Shown: positions 41,072 through 53,500 of the stretch, one piece after another
Layout: each line of letters starts with the position of its first letter
How positions within the stretch are numbered: position 1 is the stretch's first letter
Assembly: GCA_036924285.1 (NCBI GenBank)
Contig: JAYKYS010000006.1
Location: forward strand, 31,222,001 to 31,286,000
Origin: Asterella californica
Taxonomy: Eukaryota; Streptophyta; Marchantiopsida; Marchantiales; Aytoniaceae
DNA length: 64,000 nt
Reading direction: 5' to 3'
Notes under the pieces: generated by a model
What the model saw: the letters and a program-made list of their open reading frames with translations, nothing else
Databases searched by the model: none
Told to the model about the DNA's origin: nothing
Translations under genes and position numbers: made by a program

Positions 41072-42444
41072 TGTCGGAGTGTGATCCGTCTACCTAGGAA
41101 AGCGCCGGGCTTCTGGCTGTGGTTGTTTACTCAAGAGGTTGGCTTTCAGGTCACAACTGAGGCCATAAACACTCACACAGTTGTGTAGGATCCTCTAATA
41201 TGCTCAAAAGGCGAAATTTAGGTTTAACTAGTAGTAATAGGTTTAAGCGGTGAACTTTGACACACCAAGAGAAGAAAACTATGAAGGTGTAGACTTCAGA
41301 ACTTCTCCTACATGCAAATGAGGTCCTAATGGATACACATATGAAGTTTCAGCTTGAGATCAGTTCAGAGCACCGAGATATGGGTAGAAACTTTTTGAAC
41401 AGAGAAATTCCGGCAATTTCTGGTACCTAGACAGCTATTCTGACCTAGAATAGAGAATTGGCTCGATGAATCTCAAATATTCTCACAGTATTTGAAGTCT
41501 ACAGGATGTTGAACATCCCTGTGAAATTGGGACTCCTGAATGTACACAAAACTCCAGATCTCCTCCTCTGAAGTCGCTGCTCTAGATTAAGAGCTTTTCA
41601 GACCCCCTCTGCTTCAGCGGCCGCCCTGAATTACTCAATCACTCAAATGATTCGAAACTTTTTAGACAGTCGTAGCCCTCCTAACAGTGAACGCAACCAC
41701 GAAGTTTTGAAATGATTTCCTCAATTCTGCTGCAATTGGCACCGAAAACCCCAAAATCAACAAAAGTGACGCAGTTTTGGCACAATCCGAACTTCAATTG
41801 GGCATAACTCCTTGTTTATTGATCCAAATCGAGCAAAAATTTCACTGACAGTGTTTGGCACGACGAGCTCTCTCTTCCTGTCTTCTCAGATTTTGAAGAT
41901 CCCTCACCAAATGCTCGAACTCCACTCTAGAGCTCTGTTTCTAAACTTAGAGTTTTACAAAAGACAAAAATGGACCAATGGGAGTTCATAGCTCCACTTG
42001 ACTGTCCTTTTGTGCCTTAAACTACCTGGTAACTTATCTACACTCATAGGCTACCACGTCAAGCTCCCTAGAGTGCCAGCGTAAAACTTAAACTACCTAA
42101 AACGACACGTAGCCCTGAAAAATAACTTAAATCAGCTAGAAAGCGTGCATGGGCGACAAGTAAGTACAACCCATGAGCTCAAACCCCTATCAGCATGGAA
42201 ACCCTAAGTTATGTACGTTGAATGTCATAGACAAGTAAGAAGTCACTTGCACAAACGCACAAATGCTTGAACAAGATAACTAACATACTATCAGCCTACT
42301 AGGACTCAAAATAGTGTTAACACCGTATGCAAAGGTGTCAAACATATACATAAAGGACTAGAAGTAATATGAGCTAACTTCTAGAACTACTAAACCTAAG
42401 CGTCGGAGTAGAAGTCAAGCATGTAGCCGCCAAGTAGCGCGACA
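41072..42444 (-). mobile_element. Solo LTR D2 (DHG family, 1373 bp)
   Basis: It runs from TGTCGGAGTGTG to GTAGCGCGACA, the reverse of D1 at 21403-22775 and of identical length. Flanks are ACGA and ACGC, a probable 4-bp duplication with one change. Confidence 0.8.
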
Positions 42445-42894
42445 ACGCTAAATTCACATGTGATTCATGTCACAACACGACAACGCGTGTCTTTCTAGCA
42501 TCAAGGTAGTAGAATACACATTGTTTAATAATGAATTAGATTTTGAAATTTATCCATCTCGTACGACGTTTGTATGATCTCACAAACAGTGCTTCTCGTG
42601 AAGATTATAATTTTATTCTCTTATTTTGACGGATCTGCATCCAAGTGCAAGTATACAATTGACTTTTTATATTTAATGATATAAATTTAACTTCCTTTAT
42701 GTTTTCTTATTTCGACCAGACGATACAGATAGACTTTCTATACTTGTTTCTAACTAGCTTCAGTAAAATCAATTTTTTCAGGTTACTTGAGGCCAATCTT
42801 GACAAATTCAGTCCATCCATTTTCTTTTCATGTGGTGTAATTTTGCAACTTTCGAACATGTCCATCTGCAATTGAGATAAATCCATGTGATTTA

Positions 42895-43045
42895 ACCTAC
42901 AGTCCCTAAGAGAAAGGTCGTGGGTTCAGTCTCGTGTGGGTACAGTTGGAAGTGCATACGCTGTAAACTGTTAATGAAGCTTCTGGTCACAACAGCTTCT
43001 GGTCCGAGTCTCGCTGTGATGGACTTACATGGACAGATCATAAGA
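42895..43045 (+). repeat. SINE-like fragment with B-box-like motif
   Basis: GGTCGTGGGTTCAGTCTCG resembles a tRNA T-arm (B box with two or three changes). It is followed by a GTTGGAAGTGCATAC body resembling GGTTGGAGGTGCAAC of the insertion at 25112-25311, and by a CTTCTGGTCCGAGTCTC tail shared with 43125-43215. Confidence 0.35.
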
Positions 43046-43124
43046 AACAAATAATAACATTTATCGTTTATCTATTTCTCCTCTTGAGATATTCTCACAA
43101 TCAACGCTTTTACTACCGTGCTTT

Positions 43125-43215
43125 TACAAGCACGGTTGGAGGTGCAACAACAAACTCTTAATGAAGCTTCTGGTCCGAGTCTCTCTGTGATGGGATCATA
43201 TGGACAGTCTCATAG
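43125..43215 (+). repeat. SINE-like fragment, second copy without head
   Basis: It carries GGTTGGAGGTGCAAC, TTAATGAAGCTTCTGGTCCG and TGTGATGGGA, collinear with the body and tail of the fragment at 42895-43045. The tRNA-like head is missing. Confidence 0.4.
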
Positions 43216-43272
43216 TCCTCGAAGTCCCTTGGTAAGAATTATAATTTATCCAAATACTGCAACTCGAGTCTC

Positions 43273-43354
43273 AACATATCTCCGGAATTTACTTTACTAG
43301 CAACATCAGGCTGAACATATCTCCGGAATTTACTTTACTAGCAACATCAGGCTG
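43273..43354. repeat. 41-bp perfect tandem duplication
   Basis: Two identical 41-bp units (43273-43313 and 43314-43354) start AACATATCTCCGG and end ATCAGGCTG. Perfect identity suggests a recent duplication. Confidence 0.9.
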
Positions 43355-44219
43355 AACAAGTCAAAATTCCATGTTATCTGAACGGGAGACTAAAGCATAT
43401 ATGTGTATTAACATGAAAAGTTTAATTTAAAATATCTCTAGTAGATTATCCGTCTTTGTGATCTCTTTTTGTTTTATATAATATCTCCATATGACACTGA
43501 ACCTATTGTTGCCGGTCAAGCGTGCAGTCGAAGATTTGTAATCTTATAAAAAGTAGGGTCAAGTCAGACAAACGAAAGAGGAGTGTGGTAAAGTAAATTT
43601 CTGCTGTAATATCTAGATGCAATCCATATTCTATAATGCGGTAAAAATCTGTACGACTTGCATTAAGTTACAATTGGTACAACCTGTACTAGTTGACTCG
43701 GAGTCCGTGCAGTCATGTATGTAGTACGGCGCAAGGTTACGTTCTCCAATGGAATAACTCTTACAAGTGGACCATTGCGCCACTAAACCTCCAAGTTACA
43801 GCTTTGGAAGCTGATTTAGAGACAAGTGGCAGATCTGGAAAACAACAGGTCATTCTACATTACAGACGACACTGAATGCGCTTGTTTTCCGCGTTAAGTC
43901 ATTCTCCACGTAGCAGTTGAATTTACAAATGGATGTGTTCGTATCCGGACATAGCATTTATGCCTTCGTTCTCCAGTACTGTCCGTCCTCTTCCTCGGGT
44001 TCTGTTTCACTCAGAGTTAACTCTATTCATATAACGGATTTCGTGATAATCCGACGAGATGAGAATGCATGTAAAACGTCGACATATGGACGGTAGAGGA
44101 CAAGCCGTTTGCAGGGAGACCGTAAATAGATTCTGCGGATAGCTGCATGGTGGTGGAGGTGGATCACAAGTCTCATGTTTGTTGATGATCGACGATTATT
44201 TTTTTCAAGGGCATTGGCG

Positions 44220-45663
44220 ATTTGTTTCTCGAGATGCGTCTCCACCAAGGAGAATGGGATCTAGGAGCATTCTTAAGAAGAGCACATCTTATCTCACCAT
44301 TCACTCCGGATCTAAGTCAAATTCTCAAAAAGAAACCCTCGTCATTAAGACCACCAAGAAGACGGTTCCGGTGCCTCTAGAGAATCTTCAGAAAACTCTA
44401 GAAGACAGAACTTGGATCGATGTTCCACTGCGACGGATGACTGTGTAGAGAAGAAGTCTATCTCTACTGTGAGAAAAGATCTACCCCTCAAGAAGACATT
44501 GCGAGTGACGTCTTCTCGAGTGCTGAAGGAGAAAGACACCATGGTGAAAGAGGTCCAAGTATCTCAGGAAGACAGGGAACCTACGACGGATCGATTCGTC
44601 TGCATGAATCTGATTTCTCCGCGAAGAAGAATTCAATGTCTTCTCCAGCGCCGAGATTCAGTCAGTCATGGAGATGGTGGAGAAGCGGGCTAGGGCCCAA
44701 GAGAAGCCTCTTCAGCATGGATATGGTCATCGCACTTTGATTCAGCAGGAGGAAGCACAGAAGCATCGGATGTGGAAGCCAACCTCCACGTCACAGAGAA
44801 GATCATCACCAAGTACAAAACGGAAGCTTCCGCTTCTGTTGAAGAATTGACCCAACTGCGGAAGAATCACCAGGAGTTGCAGGTGCAACTTCAGCAGAGG
44901 AAGCAGGAAGTCTTGCGGATCAAGGGTAAACTAACTGATCTGGTGGGTGAGAAGAAGACTTGGAATGAACAACAGGAAGCTGCAGAAGTCAAGGCTGCAG
45001 AAGAGAAGAAGCAGCAGGTGGAAGCTGAAGCTTGAAGCAAAGAGATCATGGTGCAGATGAGAGAAGCGCTTAGGAAGAAATTTAACTTCACCGTAGAGAG
45101 GAAGCTTTTGACCTTGGTCCGAACTTGGGATGATGTCTCCAAGGGCATGTTGGTGGAATGCAAGGACACAACCACGTCTTCCGGTGCCTCAAGATCAGCC
45201 CATGTGGAAGATCTAGATAAGGAGCAGTTGGACCTAGCTGTTCACCTGGTGGTAATAGCATTAGAAGTAGGGAAGACATGCGAAAAAGCTCTAGAAACCA
45301 AGACGTCTTCTGGAAGACAAGAAGATGAGATGGCTTCTCAGGTGTTCAGAGTGGAGATACTGATAGCCTCTGACCTCTATGAGATCGTCCAGCTCCCAGC
45401 AGCGAGAAGGTCTTATAGAAGAGCTGGAAGCACAGATAGATATGGCTTCTCAGGGACATCTTCTGTCTTCTGAGCCAATTACAAAAGAATACATGGCTGT
45501 CACTGAGATGGATGTCACCTCAGTCGCGTCAGAGGTATCAGCTGAGCAGCATATGATATGAGAAGACGAATTAGATAGTCTGGCAGATGCATATCTCATG
45601 GATGTCACACCTGATGACCATGAATATGTAGGAGACTTAGTTAGTTGTTTATACCACACTACT
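44220..45663 (+). pseudogene. GAAGAC-family coiled-coil ORF, C-terminal two thirds (copy G2)
   Basis: Order and sequence follow residues about 270-700 of the 60427-62726 ORF: MGSRS and IHSGSKS; a Lys-rich stretch; EKRARAQEKPLQ; TQLRKNHQELQ; the long coiled coil; REALRKKFNFTVERKLLTLVRTWD; VHLVVIALE; and ASQVFRVE. Several frameshifts (near 44440, 44640 and 44770) and an in-frame TGA at 45033-45035 break it. It confirms Gln at the two positions where the other copy has TAG. The 138 bp after it reach LTR C4 without recognisable features. Confidence 0.65.
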
Positions 45664-45801
45664 TTTTAGAGAATCGGAGTTAGTTGTTTTTAGCTGAGCA
45701 ACTCTCTTTTATATTTTTAGAATATAAACTGGGAGGAACCAAAGTCTAGGAGAAGGTGTCCCATTTTACCCTTTAGGTTGTGGTTGTGATTTGAGGAGAT
45801 C

Positions 45802-46688
45802 TGTAAACTCTCTACGGTCCTATCGATCAACTATCCTCTAATCTCTCAACCTCCACGATAGTCATCGATGAATCTGCAACATGTTGGGCTTGTGTCTCTC
45901 ACTCAGGGGTCACCTCTGATGACTTTGATGGAAGCACACCATGAAGTTGAAGAGAAAGATGTAAAGTTCTATCATTCACACACTCATAAACTCATGAACT
46001 AAAATTCTCCATTCTAATGACGTCTCTCAAGTTCTCACATACTGAAATATCACACACGCTTTATATTGCTCAAGTTGTCATTACGACGATGTGAAAACAA
46101 GGATGAGGAGCTTTTCTCTATTCCTCTATTTATACATTTTAGGTTTTTACTTTGATACTTTCCAATAACTCAGCCGTAACTATTTTTACTGAGTTTTACT
46201 AAGATATTACTTAAGATAAAAGTATTAATCACATGGGCTTCTTACCTTTTCACATGGCTTATTCCTTCAAAGTCAACAACTTCTAGAAGGATTTTGAAAT
46301 ATTCTCAAGAAATCTTGAATTTCCACACTCTCTACACTAGGACCCACTAAAAAGAAGACATGTGGAACCTCTTCTTGTTTTTAATGCCCACAAAGTCAAT
46401 AACTTTAGTCCCATCACTAATATCAGGTCAAAAAAGAGATAAGGGATATTTTCCACCTCCTTTCTACCTTTTAGACAAGATGACAAGATAATAGTGCTCA
46501 CTTGTTAAGAAATATTTGAATTTTGCTCAAAAGTACAACTAAGTTTAACCATAATTAACTTTAGCTAGTCACGACTAACTTGATACCTTCTTAAAGTACT
46601 TGGGCAACAAATAAACATTCTCCACATTTAGTTATAACTAAACACCTTACTATAAACCAACTTCCTATGTGTAACATAGATCGTTACA
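45802..46688 (-). repeat. C-family 3' LTR of element Y (C4)
   Basis: It runs from TGTAAACTC to ATCGTTACA and is collinear with C1-C3. GATC precedes it. A TATA box lies at 46127-46134. Confidence 0.85.
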
Positions 46689-46719
46689 TTTTACCCCCGA
46701 ATTATATTTTGCTCCGTCC

Positions 46720-49644
46720 TCGGAGTGAAAAAAGAACTTTCGTTCATGAAACGACTTCAACTTGTCATGATTTATCTGATCGAATCTCCTTTCTCCCAAC
46801 TCTTGAAGATCATATATGAAGTTGCTCCACACCTTATCTACAAAAAAAGGACCAAAATATCTAGGAAGAAACTTCTTCCTAGCCCTCTTGAATCTGATAG
46901 CATAGCATTATACAACGTTACCCAATCTTCGACTTGAAAAGGTTTTATCTCTCTTTTGCCCAATCGTTTATTGTAACTCTTCTTTTGATACGCTTGAGCT
47001 TGTTTCATCCGGATCATTGCTACCGCTTGGGTCTCTTCCAACTCCATGAGTTGCTCCTTGCTTGATCTGACGACGTCTTCTCTCTTCGACGTCTTCAACT
47101 TTTGTTGAATAGTTTGAAAAGTATACCATTCGAATTGGATCGACAACTTGGACTCCACTCCATAAACAAGTCGAAATGGTGAATACCCAGTAGAAGTCTT
47201 TGTTGTCATTCAGTACTCTCATAAGATGACATGTAGTCTCTTATCCAAAGTATGTTTCGCAGTCTCAACACCAGTATCTTTGACGAGCATCATACAAAGT
47301 GTAAGATTGATCTTCTCCGCAAGACCATTAGCATTTGGTTTGTATGACGTCGTTACTCGTGGCTTGATAGAAAAGTGTTGCAGCATAGCAATAGTCATGC
47401 TCTTTACAAACTCTCCTCCTTTATCTAAGACCAACTCTAACGGACATCCAAATCTTGTGATGATCCTCTCTCATAGGAATCTACCCACTTCTGTTTCATT
47501 AGTCTCCCTCAAAGGTCTAACCTCTACCCACTTGGTACAATAGTCAATGACGACTATAATATATCTATTGCCTCGATGTGTCTTATTAAAAAGACCTACA
47601 AAGTCAATACCTCATTTCTCAAATGGTCCCAACATTGAAATTGATCTTAACGGAGATATTCTAGTAGACTTTAGAGCAAATGCTTGACATACGTCACAAG
47701 TTTTGCAATAGTCTAAACACTCCTTGAAAATACCTCTCCAGTGATAACCCGCACCCAAAATCTTGAAGGCTGTTATCTTACTAGCAAAGTGACCTCCGCA
47801 AACAATGCCGTCGTGAAACTAGTGCATTAGCTTGAAAGCTTCCTTCTGACCAACTGCTCTCTTTAGTAATCCATCTGCTCCTTGATGAACAGAAGGGTGT
47901 AACCTCCACCATGGTGTAAGGTTTGCATCTCTTGATCAACGCATTATGTTCTCGGGTATGCATACCTTCTGGAAAAGAGCCATCTGTAAGGAAACTCCAG
48001 AAAATCTTGTACTCGTCAGGTACCTCCTCGCTTGTGATGATCATCACTTACTTGTCTGGAACGGTTCTTCTCTCTCATCATCATAAGTCCTCGACAAGAG
48101 ATCAACATTTGCATACTTCTTCCCTTGTCTATCTTCGATCACGTAATCATATTCTATTAGAAGGATCTTCCAATGAGCAATATCACCTTCGGCATTAGGA
48201 TACTTTAAAGTCTTGTGATATGTGACTATGGAAAATTTCTCTCTAGCAAATAGTGTCAAAATTTCTTCAATCCAAAAACCACAACTAATCCTTCTCGTTC
48301 CGTCATAGAGTAATTCTTCTTCACGGGAACCATATGCTTACTAGCATAAGCTATAGGTTGATCATGCCCATCTCCATCTACTGACTTAATATACATCTGA
48401 TTGCTACATCGGAGGCATCCGTGTACAGAATAAATACTTTACTCCACTCAAGTTTAGCAAGTATAAGAGTTGTCACCAATGTCTTTTTCAGCTCCTCAAA
48501 TGCCTCCTTTGCCTTCTGATCATGCACTATTAAGATCAAAATCAACTCCCTTCTAGTCAAAGCTATTACCTTGTTCGAGAAAGAAAAGACAAACACACGA
48601 TAATATCCAACCATGCCAAGAAACTATCTCAACTTTGTCAACTTGATCAGAAATGAAAGATCCACAATCTTCTTCACCTTCTCAAGATCTACTGCAATCC
48701 ATTCTTGGAAATGACGTGTTCCAATAGTAGAACTCCTTCGCAACCAAAGATGCACTTTTTTGGATTTAGAGAAGACTTTGATCACATGATCAAAGTGATA
48801 CTCTTTTCTTCCATACACGCAAAAATCGTCAATGAAATCACGTACAAACTTGCATATGAATGATTCAAACACTTTGTTCATGAACCTCTGAAATATGACC
48901 GGACCATTACACAATCTGAATGACATCACCTGAAATACAAATGTTCTCCAAGGAGTAGTGAATATAGTCACCTGTTGATACTCCTGTGCTGTCTTATCTG
49001 GTATACTCACTATAACCATCACCAAAGCTGTACCACTCATGACCAGCAACTTCTTTCAAAATCTCATCTATAAATGACAGAGGATAATAATCCTTCTTGG
49101 TAACTACATTCAACTTCTTATAGTCTATGCACACTCGCAGTTCACCATTCTTGTTCTTGACAATCACAATGAATGAAACTCGTTATGAGTTCTTCACCTC
49201 GTAGATGAAACTTGCTTCTTTCAACTTGTCTGCCTCCTCCTTGATCATCATTGTCGTTGTAGGATTGATCCTTCTTTGCTTTTGTCAAACTGGTCTTGCG
49301 TTCTCCTCCAATTCGATTCGATGATTCTCTAGAGTCACCTCCTTCAAATCCTTGTAACTGAAAGCTAACACATGGATATATTTTTGAAATATATCTAAGA
49401 ATCTACTTTTCTCATCTTGAGTGACATTTTATATCAAACTCACAATCTTTGCCTCACTCAACTCTTCTTTGTCAAGGTCTTTCTCCACTGTTGGTCGAGA
49501 CAACAAGTCAATAACACTAAGTTGATGTAATGATTCATCTCGATCAAATCCTTCATCATCAGACGAGAATTCTTGATCGTAAGAATCTCCCGTATCTACT
49601 TCTGATACACTCTGGTCATCCTCCATATCAGATTCTCAGTAGTC
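46720..49644 (-). pseudogene. Element Y pol: RT, RNase H, integrase with stops
   Basis: In minus order: an acidic N-terminal piece (49626-49429); RT with VTKKDYYPLSFIDEI, GDGYS and DFIDDFCVYG (near 48820); the RT thumb (48614-48378); RNase H (REKFSIVTYHKTLKY, near 48230); the integrase zinc region (CKTCDVCQAFALK, near 47690); the core (DKGGEFVKSM, NANGLAEK near 47330); and a C-terminus with YDKRLG...KPFQVEDW and a GPF-type end near 46840. Stops and frameshifts make it nonfunctional. It keeps integrase sequence lost from the plus-strand copy. Confidence 0.8.
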
Positions 49645-49649
49645 CTTAG

Positions 49650-49875
49650 TGTTGATATAGTCCCAAGCTCTAGTAGATCGACGGTTAACATTAGTCGGAG
49701 TGGTTAGAGTAGTTACAGTTAGTTAGAGGGCTAACCCACCATTAAGGTTTCCCTTGTGCTCACCTCCACTATATATACATGGAGAGGCAAAGCCTCTCTC
49801 ATCTCATTCCTATTTTACTTTCCTTGTCTACTCGCTCTCTTCTTGGAGTGTCCTCGAAGTATCGATCTTTCTACA
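49650..49875 (+). repeat. 5' LTR of the Copia element (226 bp)
   Basis: It runs from TGTTGATATAGTCC to CTTTCTACA. A TATA box (TATATATA) is at 49770-49777, followed by a short pyrimidine-rich leader. Confidence 0.93.
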
Positions 49876-49894
49876 TGATATAAGAGCAGTAGAG
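49876..49894 (+). other. Copia primer-binding site, initiator-Met type, two changes
   Basis: TGATATAAGAGCAGTAGAG abuts the LTR. The usual plant Copia site begins TGGTATCAGAGC, so two of the first 12 bases differ. Confidence 0.7.
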
Positions 49895-50558
49895 AGCGTG
49901 TGTCTTTTGCTAATGAGCAAGATGGAGTTCGTGCATGGAGAAGTACAAGAGAGAGCAGCTGAAGATGTGCTTGATGTCGAGCACTATCCTGCTGATGTGT
50001 TCGGATGAGGTGAAACTATTTTTTTTGCCACCAGAAACTTTGAACGCGATTTCGGAGATCTAGACGAATTTTTCTTGCTGAAATCTGTCGACCAACCTTT
50101 TTAGGCTGTCTTGTCTAGAAGGTGCGAACTGTGTACTAGGTCAAGTTTTCATCGATTTGGAGGTTTCCAGCGACAGATTTTCAATTGGATCTTTTTCGAC
50201 CAAAACGAAAGTTTTAGGACTTGAGTCTAAAACAAATCCTGTTCCGAATATGGGTGGGTCTGAAATTTCTGAAAATTTGCAACCCCTTGAAATTTCTGAG
50301 GGGTCGCACACCCATTTCTGATCTCATTTGGTCCAGTTTTGACCTTTCTTGGTGTGTTCTTTCGACGTTTTCGTCGTGTTTTGTACACCTACAGTTTGCG
50401 GACAGTTTCTTTCTTCATTCTCGCTGCAGGAGGAGTTCGCGGAGTCAACTTCTTGTGACTTGTGACAACTCTTGATCACACGATGTAGAGAGATGAGTTT
50501 TGTGAAGGTTCTGTGAGATTTTTCGCATACAGAACAGAGCAATTTCGACATTGCAGCT

Positions 50559-53500
50559 ATGTTAGAGTCCATGTCTTTGATCACTGGAGAGAAGTTCGAC
50601 AAGAACAACTACCAAGTGTGGAAGTTCCGGATGATGACTTTCCTACAGGGACAAGATCTATGAGATCTTGTCACTGAGGAGGAGAAAGCGCCTGAAGTAC
50701 CAAATTTCAGACCCGAAATTCAAGGAGTGGAAGAAGTGCTCGTACCATGCGATTCACTACATCGCGCTGACAGTTTCAGCATCGATGATCGATCACATTC
50801 AAGATTGTGATACGCCCACGAAAGCTTAGGATGCACTCGCACGTCTGTTTCAATCCAGAACAGAGGCGCGGAAGCTACAACTACTGCAGCAATTCAACAT
50901 CGTGAAGAAAGAGTCGATGTGCATCAACAACTACGTGAACCATGTCAAGCAGCTCGTGGATCAGCTATCTTCTGTCAAAGTCGAGATTGATCACATTGTC
51001 TTGATCAGAGTCATATTGCAAGGACTGCATGCAGAGTACAACCAATTAATAACATCGATTTCAACCAAAGAACCTCTTCTGCGGTTTGATGAACTTGTTC
51101 TTATAATGTTAGGAGAGGAGGTGCGCCTACTGGGGAGTTCTACTTCGACGGGCCAGCAAGAATCTGTCTATTTTGCAGGTTCTGGAGGATCTCGAGGTAG
51201 AGATCGTGACAGGTGCTAGACGTGGACGGGGTCGCGGACAGCAACAGCAATCGCAGCAGTAGAACCAGCAACAATCTGATTCTTCCAACAACTAGAGACG
51301 AGCACCTGGTTCCTACAACTACTGCAAGAAGCAAGGTCACAATGCGAATCAGTGCTATAAGAAGCAGAACGACCAAAGACACCAATACGACAACGACCCC
51401 CAACAAGGTAACAGCAACCAGCAAGGCTATGCAGCCACTGAACAAGTCTATTCGGAGGAGTTGTTGATTACAACACATCAGAGTTATGCGGCTTTCGAGC
51501 CACAGACTGATTGGGTGATCGACTCCAGTGCCACCAGTCACATGACTTTCCATCCGGAGTGGTTCAGTACACTCGAGCTTATGAAGACTCCGCAGTTCAT
51601 TGTGACAGGAGATGACACCAAGCACAAGATCCAGCACAAGAGTAACATTCCACTTGACATTCCTGCTTCAACGTTTACTGGTATACGGAATGTCTTACAT
51701 GTATCCATGTTGACTAGGAACCTGCTATCTGTAGGACAATTGATAGAGTAGGGTCTGCAAGTGCACCTTAATAAAGATGGATGCTTTATTGAAGATTCGA
51801 ATAGCACTGTCATAGCTCGAGGTAGCAAGAGTGGTAGGTTGTTTAAACTAGATGCATCTGCGCCTAAGTTACAAACTGCCATGTATGAACAGAGTGGTCC
51901 AGTAGTGTCTGACATTGACATCTGGCACAAGCAAATTGAGCACATGAACTTTCAAAGGCTGAAAAACCTTCCGAGTTTTGACCTGGTTACATGTCTGCCC
52001 AAATTCGAATCCAGTGAGTCCACTGGAGTCTGTGCAGCATGTCAGTTCGGCAAGCAAGCTAGACAGCCCTTTAAGGTATCAGGTAGTAGAACGAACAAGC
52101 TTATGGAGCTTGTTCACACTGATGTATGGACTGCTTCTCAGCCAAGTATGACCGGATTCCAGTACTTCGTGTCGTTCATTGATGACCATTCGCGTTATAC
52201 TTGGATCTATTTGTTGAGAAACAAGTCCTCTGCCGAAGTACTGTCAGCATTCCATACTTTCCGCAAGTTGGTGGAGAAATAGTCTGGAGCATCTATCCTC
52301 TGTTTGAGATCTGATGGAGGAGGCGAGTTTCTTTCTGGAGAGTTCCATGCATATCTGCGTGAGTATGACATTCGACGTCAGAAGACTTGCAGTTACAGTC
52401 TGCAGCAGAACGGAGTTGCGGAGCGCAAGAATCGACACATAGCAGAAGCTGCTCGTGCAATGTTGAACGAGAAGACCATGTCATGTGCGGTGTATCTGAT
52501 GGACCGGACATCTACAGCGGCAGTCCACAACAAGACACCGATGGAGGTCTTCACAGACAATAAGCCTGATTACTCTTTTCTTAAAGTTTTTGGATGTATC
52601 TGTTATGTGCACATACTTGATGAAAGACGTAAGAAACTAGATCCGAAAGCAAATAGATGTATCTTCCTTGGCTATGCTTCTGATATGAAAGGATATAGAT
52701 GTTACAATCCTTCGTCCAAGCAGTTCTATATCAGTAGAGATGTTGTTTTCGATGAGCTACAATCTTGGTTTGCACATGCACCTGTCGTAGTCATCCTTGT
52801 ACCTACTGTAGAACAAGGAGTCAGTCCACTGTAATACCTTAGAGTAGTACGTTGAGTGGAGGATCAAGAGAAGTCACTGATTTCATATCAGAATCTGTTG
52901 CACATAGAGCTGTTGTTAACACTGGAGTCCACGTAACACAGCCTAATGAAACTAGTGTAGTTTCTACACAAGATGAGCGCGTGCTATTGCAGCGTATGTT
53001 TGACTCCTCCAGATATGTGGATCTTTCACACCCACTGGATACTTTGTCCCAGACCTTGGCGTCTACGTCAGATCAGTTGCAAGGGAGGTGACTAGTGCAC
53101 CGATTATCTCTCGCAGATCTGAGCGAGCAAAACATCCAGTGAGTAGGTATATGCATGAAGGTTTTCTTGCTGCGCACCATGCATATATGGCCGATGTTCT
53201 TCAAGAACAGAAACCGAGTTCGCTTGAGGACGCGATGCACAAGGTCCAATGAGTAAGTGCTATGGAAGCTGAACTTGCTACGCTTCATCACCAACAGACT
53301 TGGGAGTTGGTAGACTTACCTCAAGGTAAGAAAGCGATTGGTTGCAGGTGGGTCAAGGTCAAGCACAACTCAGATGGTACCGTGTGTCGGTACAAGGTCA
53401 GATTGGTAGCTAAGGGCTACACACAACAACATGGAGTGGATTTTGAGGAGACCTTTGCTCCTGTTGCGAAGATGGTGAACAGCAGTTGCAGTTGCAACTC

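Larger units (their letters stand above)
38715..42482 (-). mobile_element. Solo LTR J (DHG type), split by two other solo LTRs
   Basis: Outer ends are TGTCGTAGAACGTG (38715) and CACAACACGACA (42482); the reverse complement thus starts TGTCGTGTTGTG and ends CTACGACA like other DHG-family LTRs. ACGT precedes and ACGC follows. Excluding C3 and D2, about 1.47 kb remains. Bases 39649-41071 are noncoding and contain a CCAATGAGA block like the other LTRs. The assignment rests on end sequences and length, so it is moderate. Confidence 0.5.
42483..44220. other. AT-rich region with SINE-like fragments, no gene
   Basis: No ORF here has a recognisable product. Two related fragments (about 42895-43045 and 43125-43215) and a 41-bp tandem duplication are noted separately. 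The rest looks like decayed intergenic or transposon sequence. Confidence 0.5.

Noticed and set aside
42905..42945. Possible tRNA gene
   Set aside because: Only a T-arm-like stretch is present; no acceptor or anticodon arms can be folded, so it is listed as SINE-like only.
49754..50475. ORFs in the Copia leader
   Set aside because: They overlap the LTR, primer site and leader before the Gag ATG at 50559 and have no family resemblance.
51140..51637. 165-codon Leu/Val-rich minus-strand ORF, apparently membrane-like
   Set aside because: It is the complement of the Gln/Asn-rich Copia Gag and its linker, so hydrophobicity is an artefact of the antisense frame.
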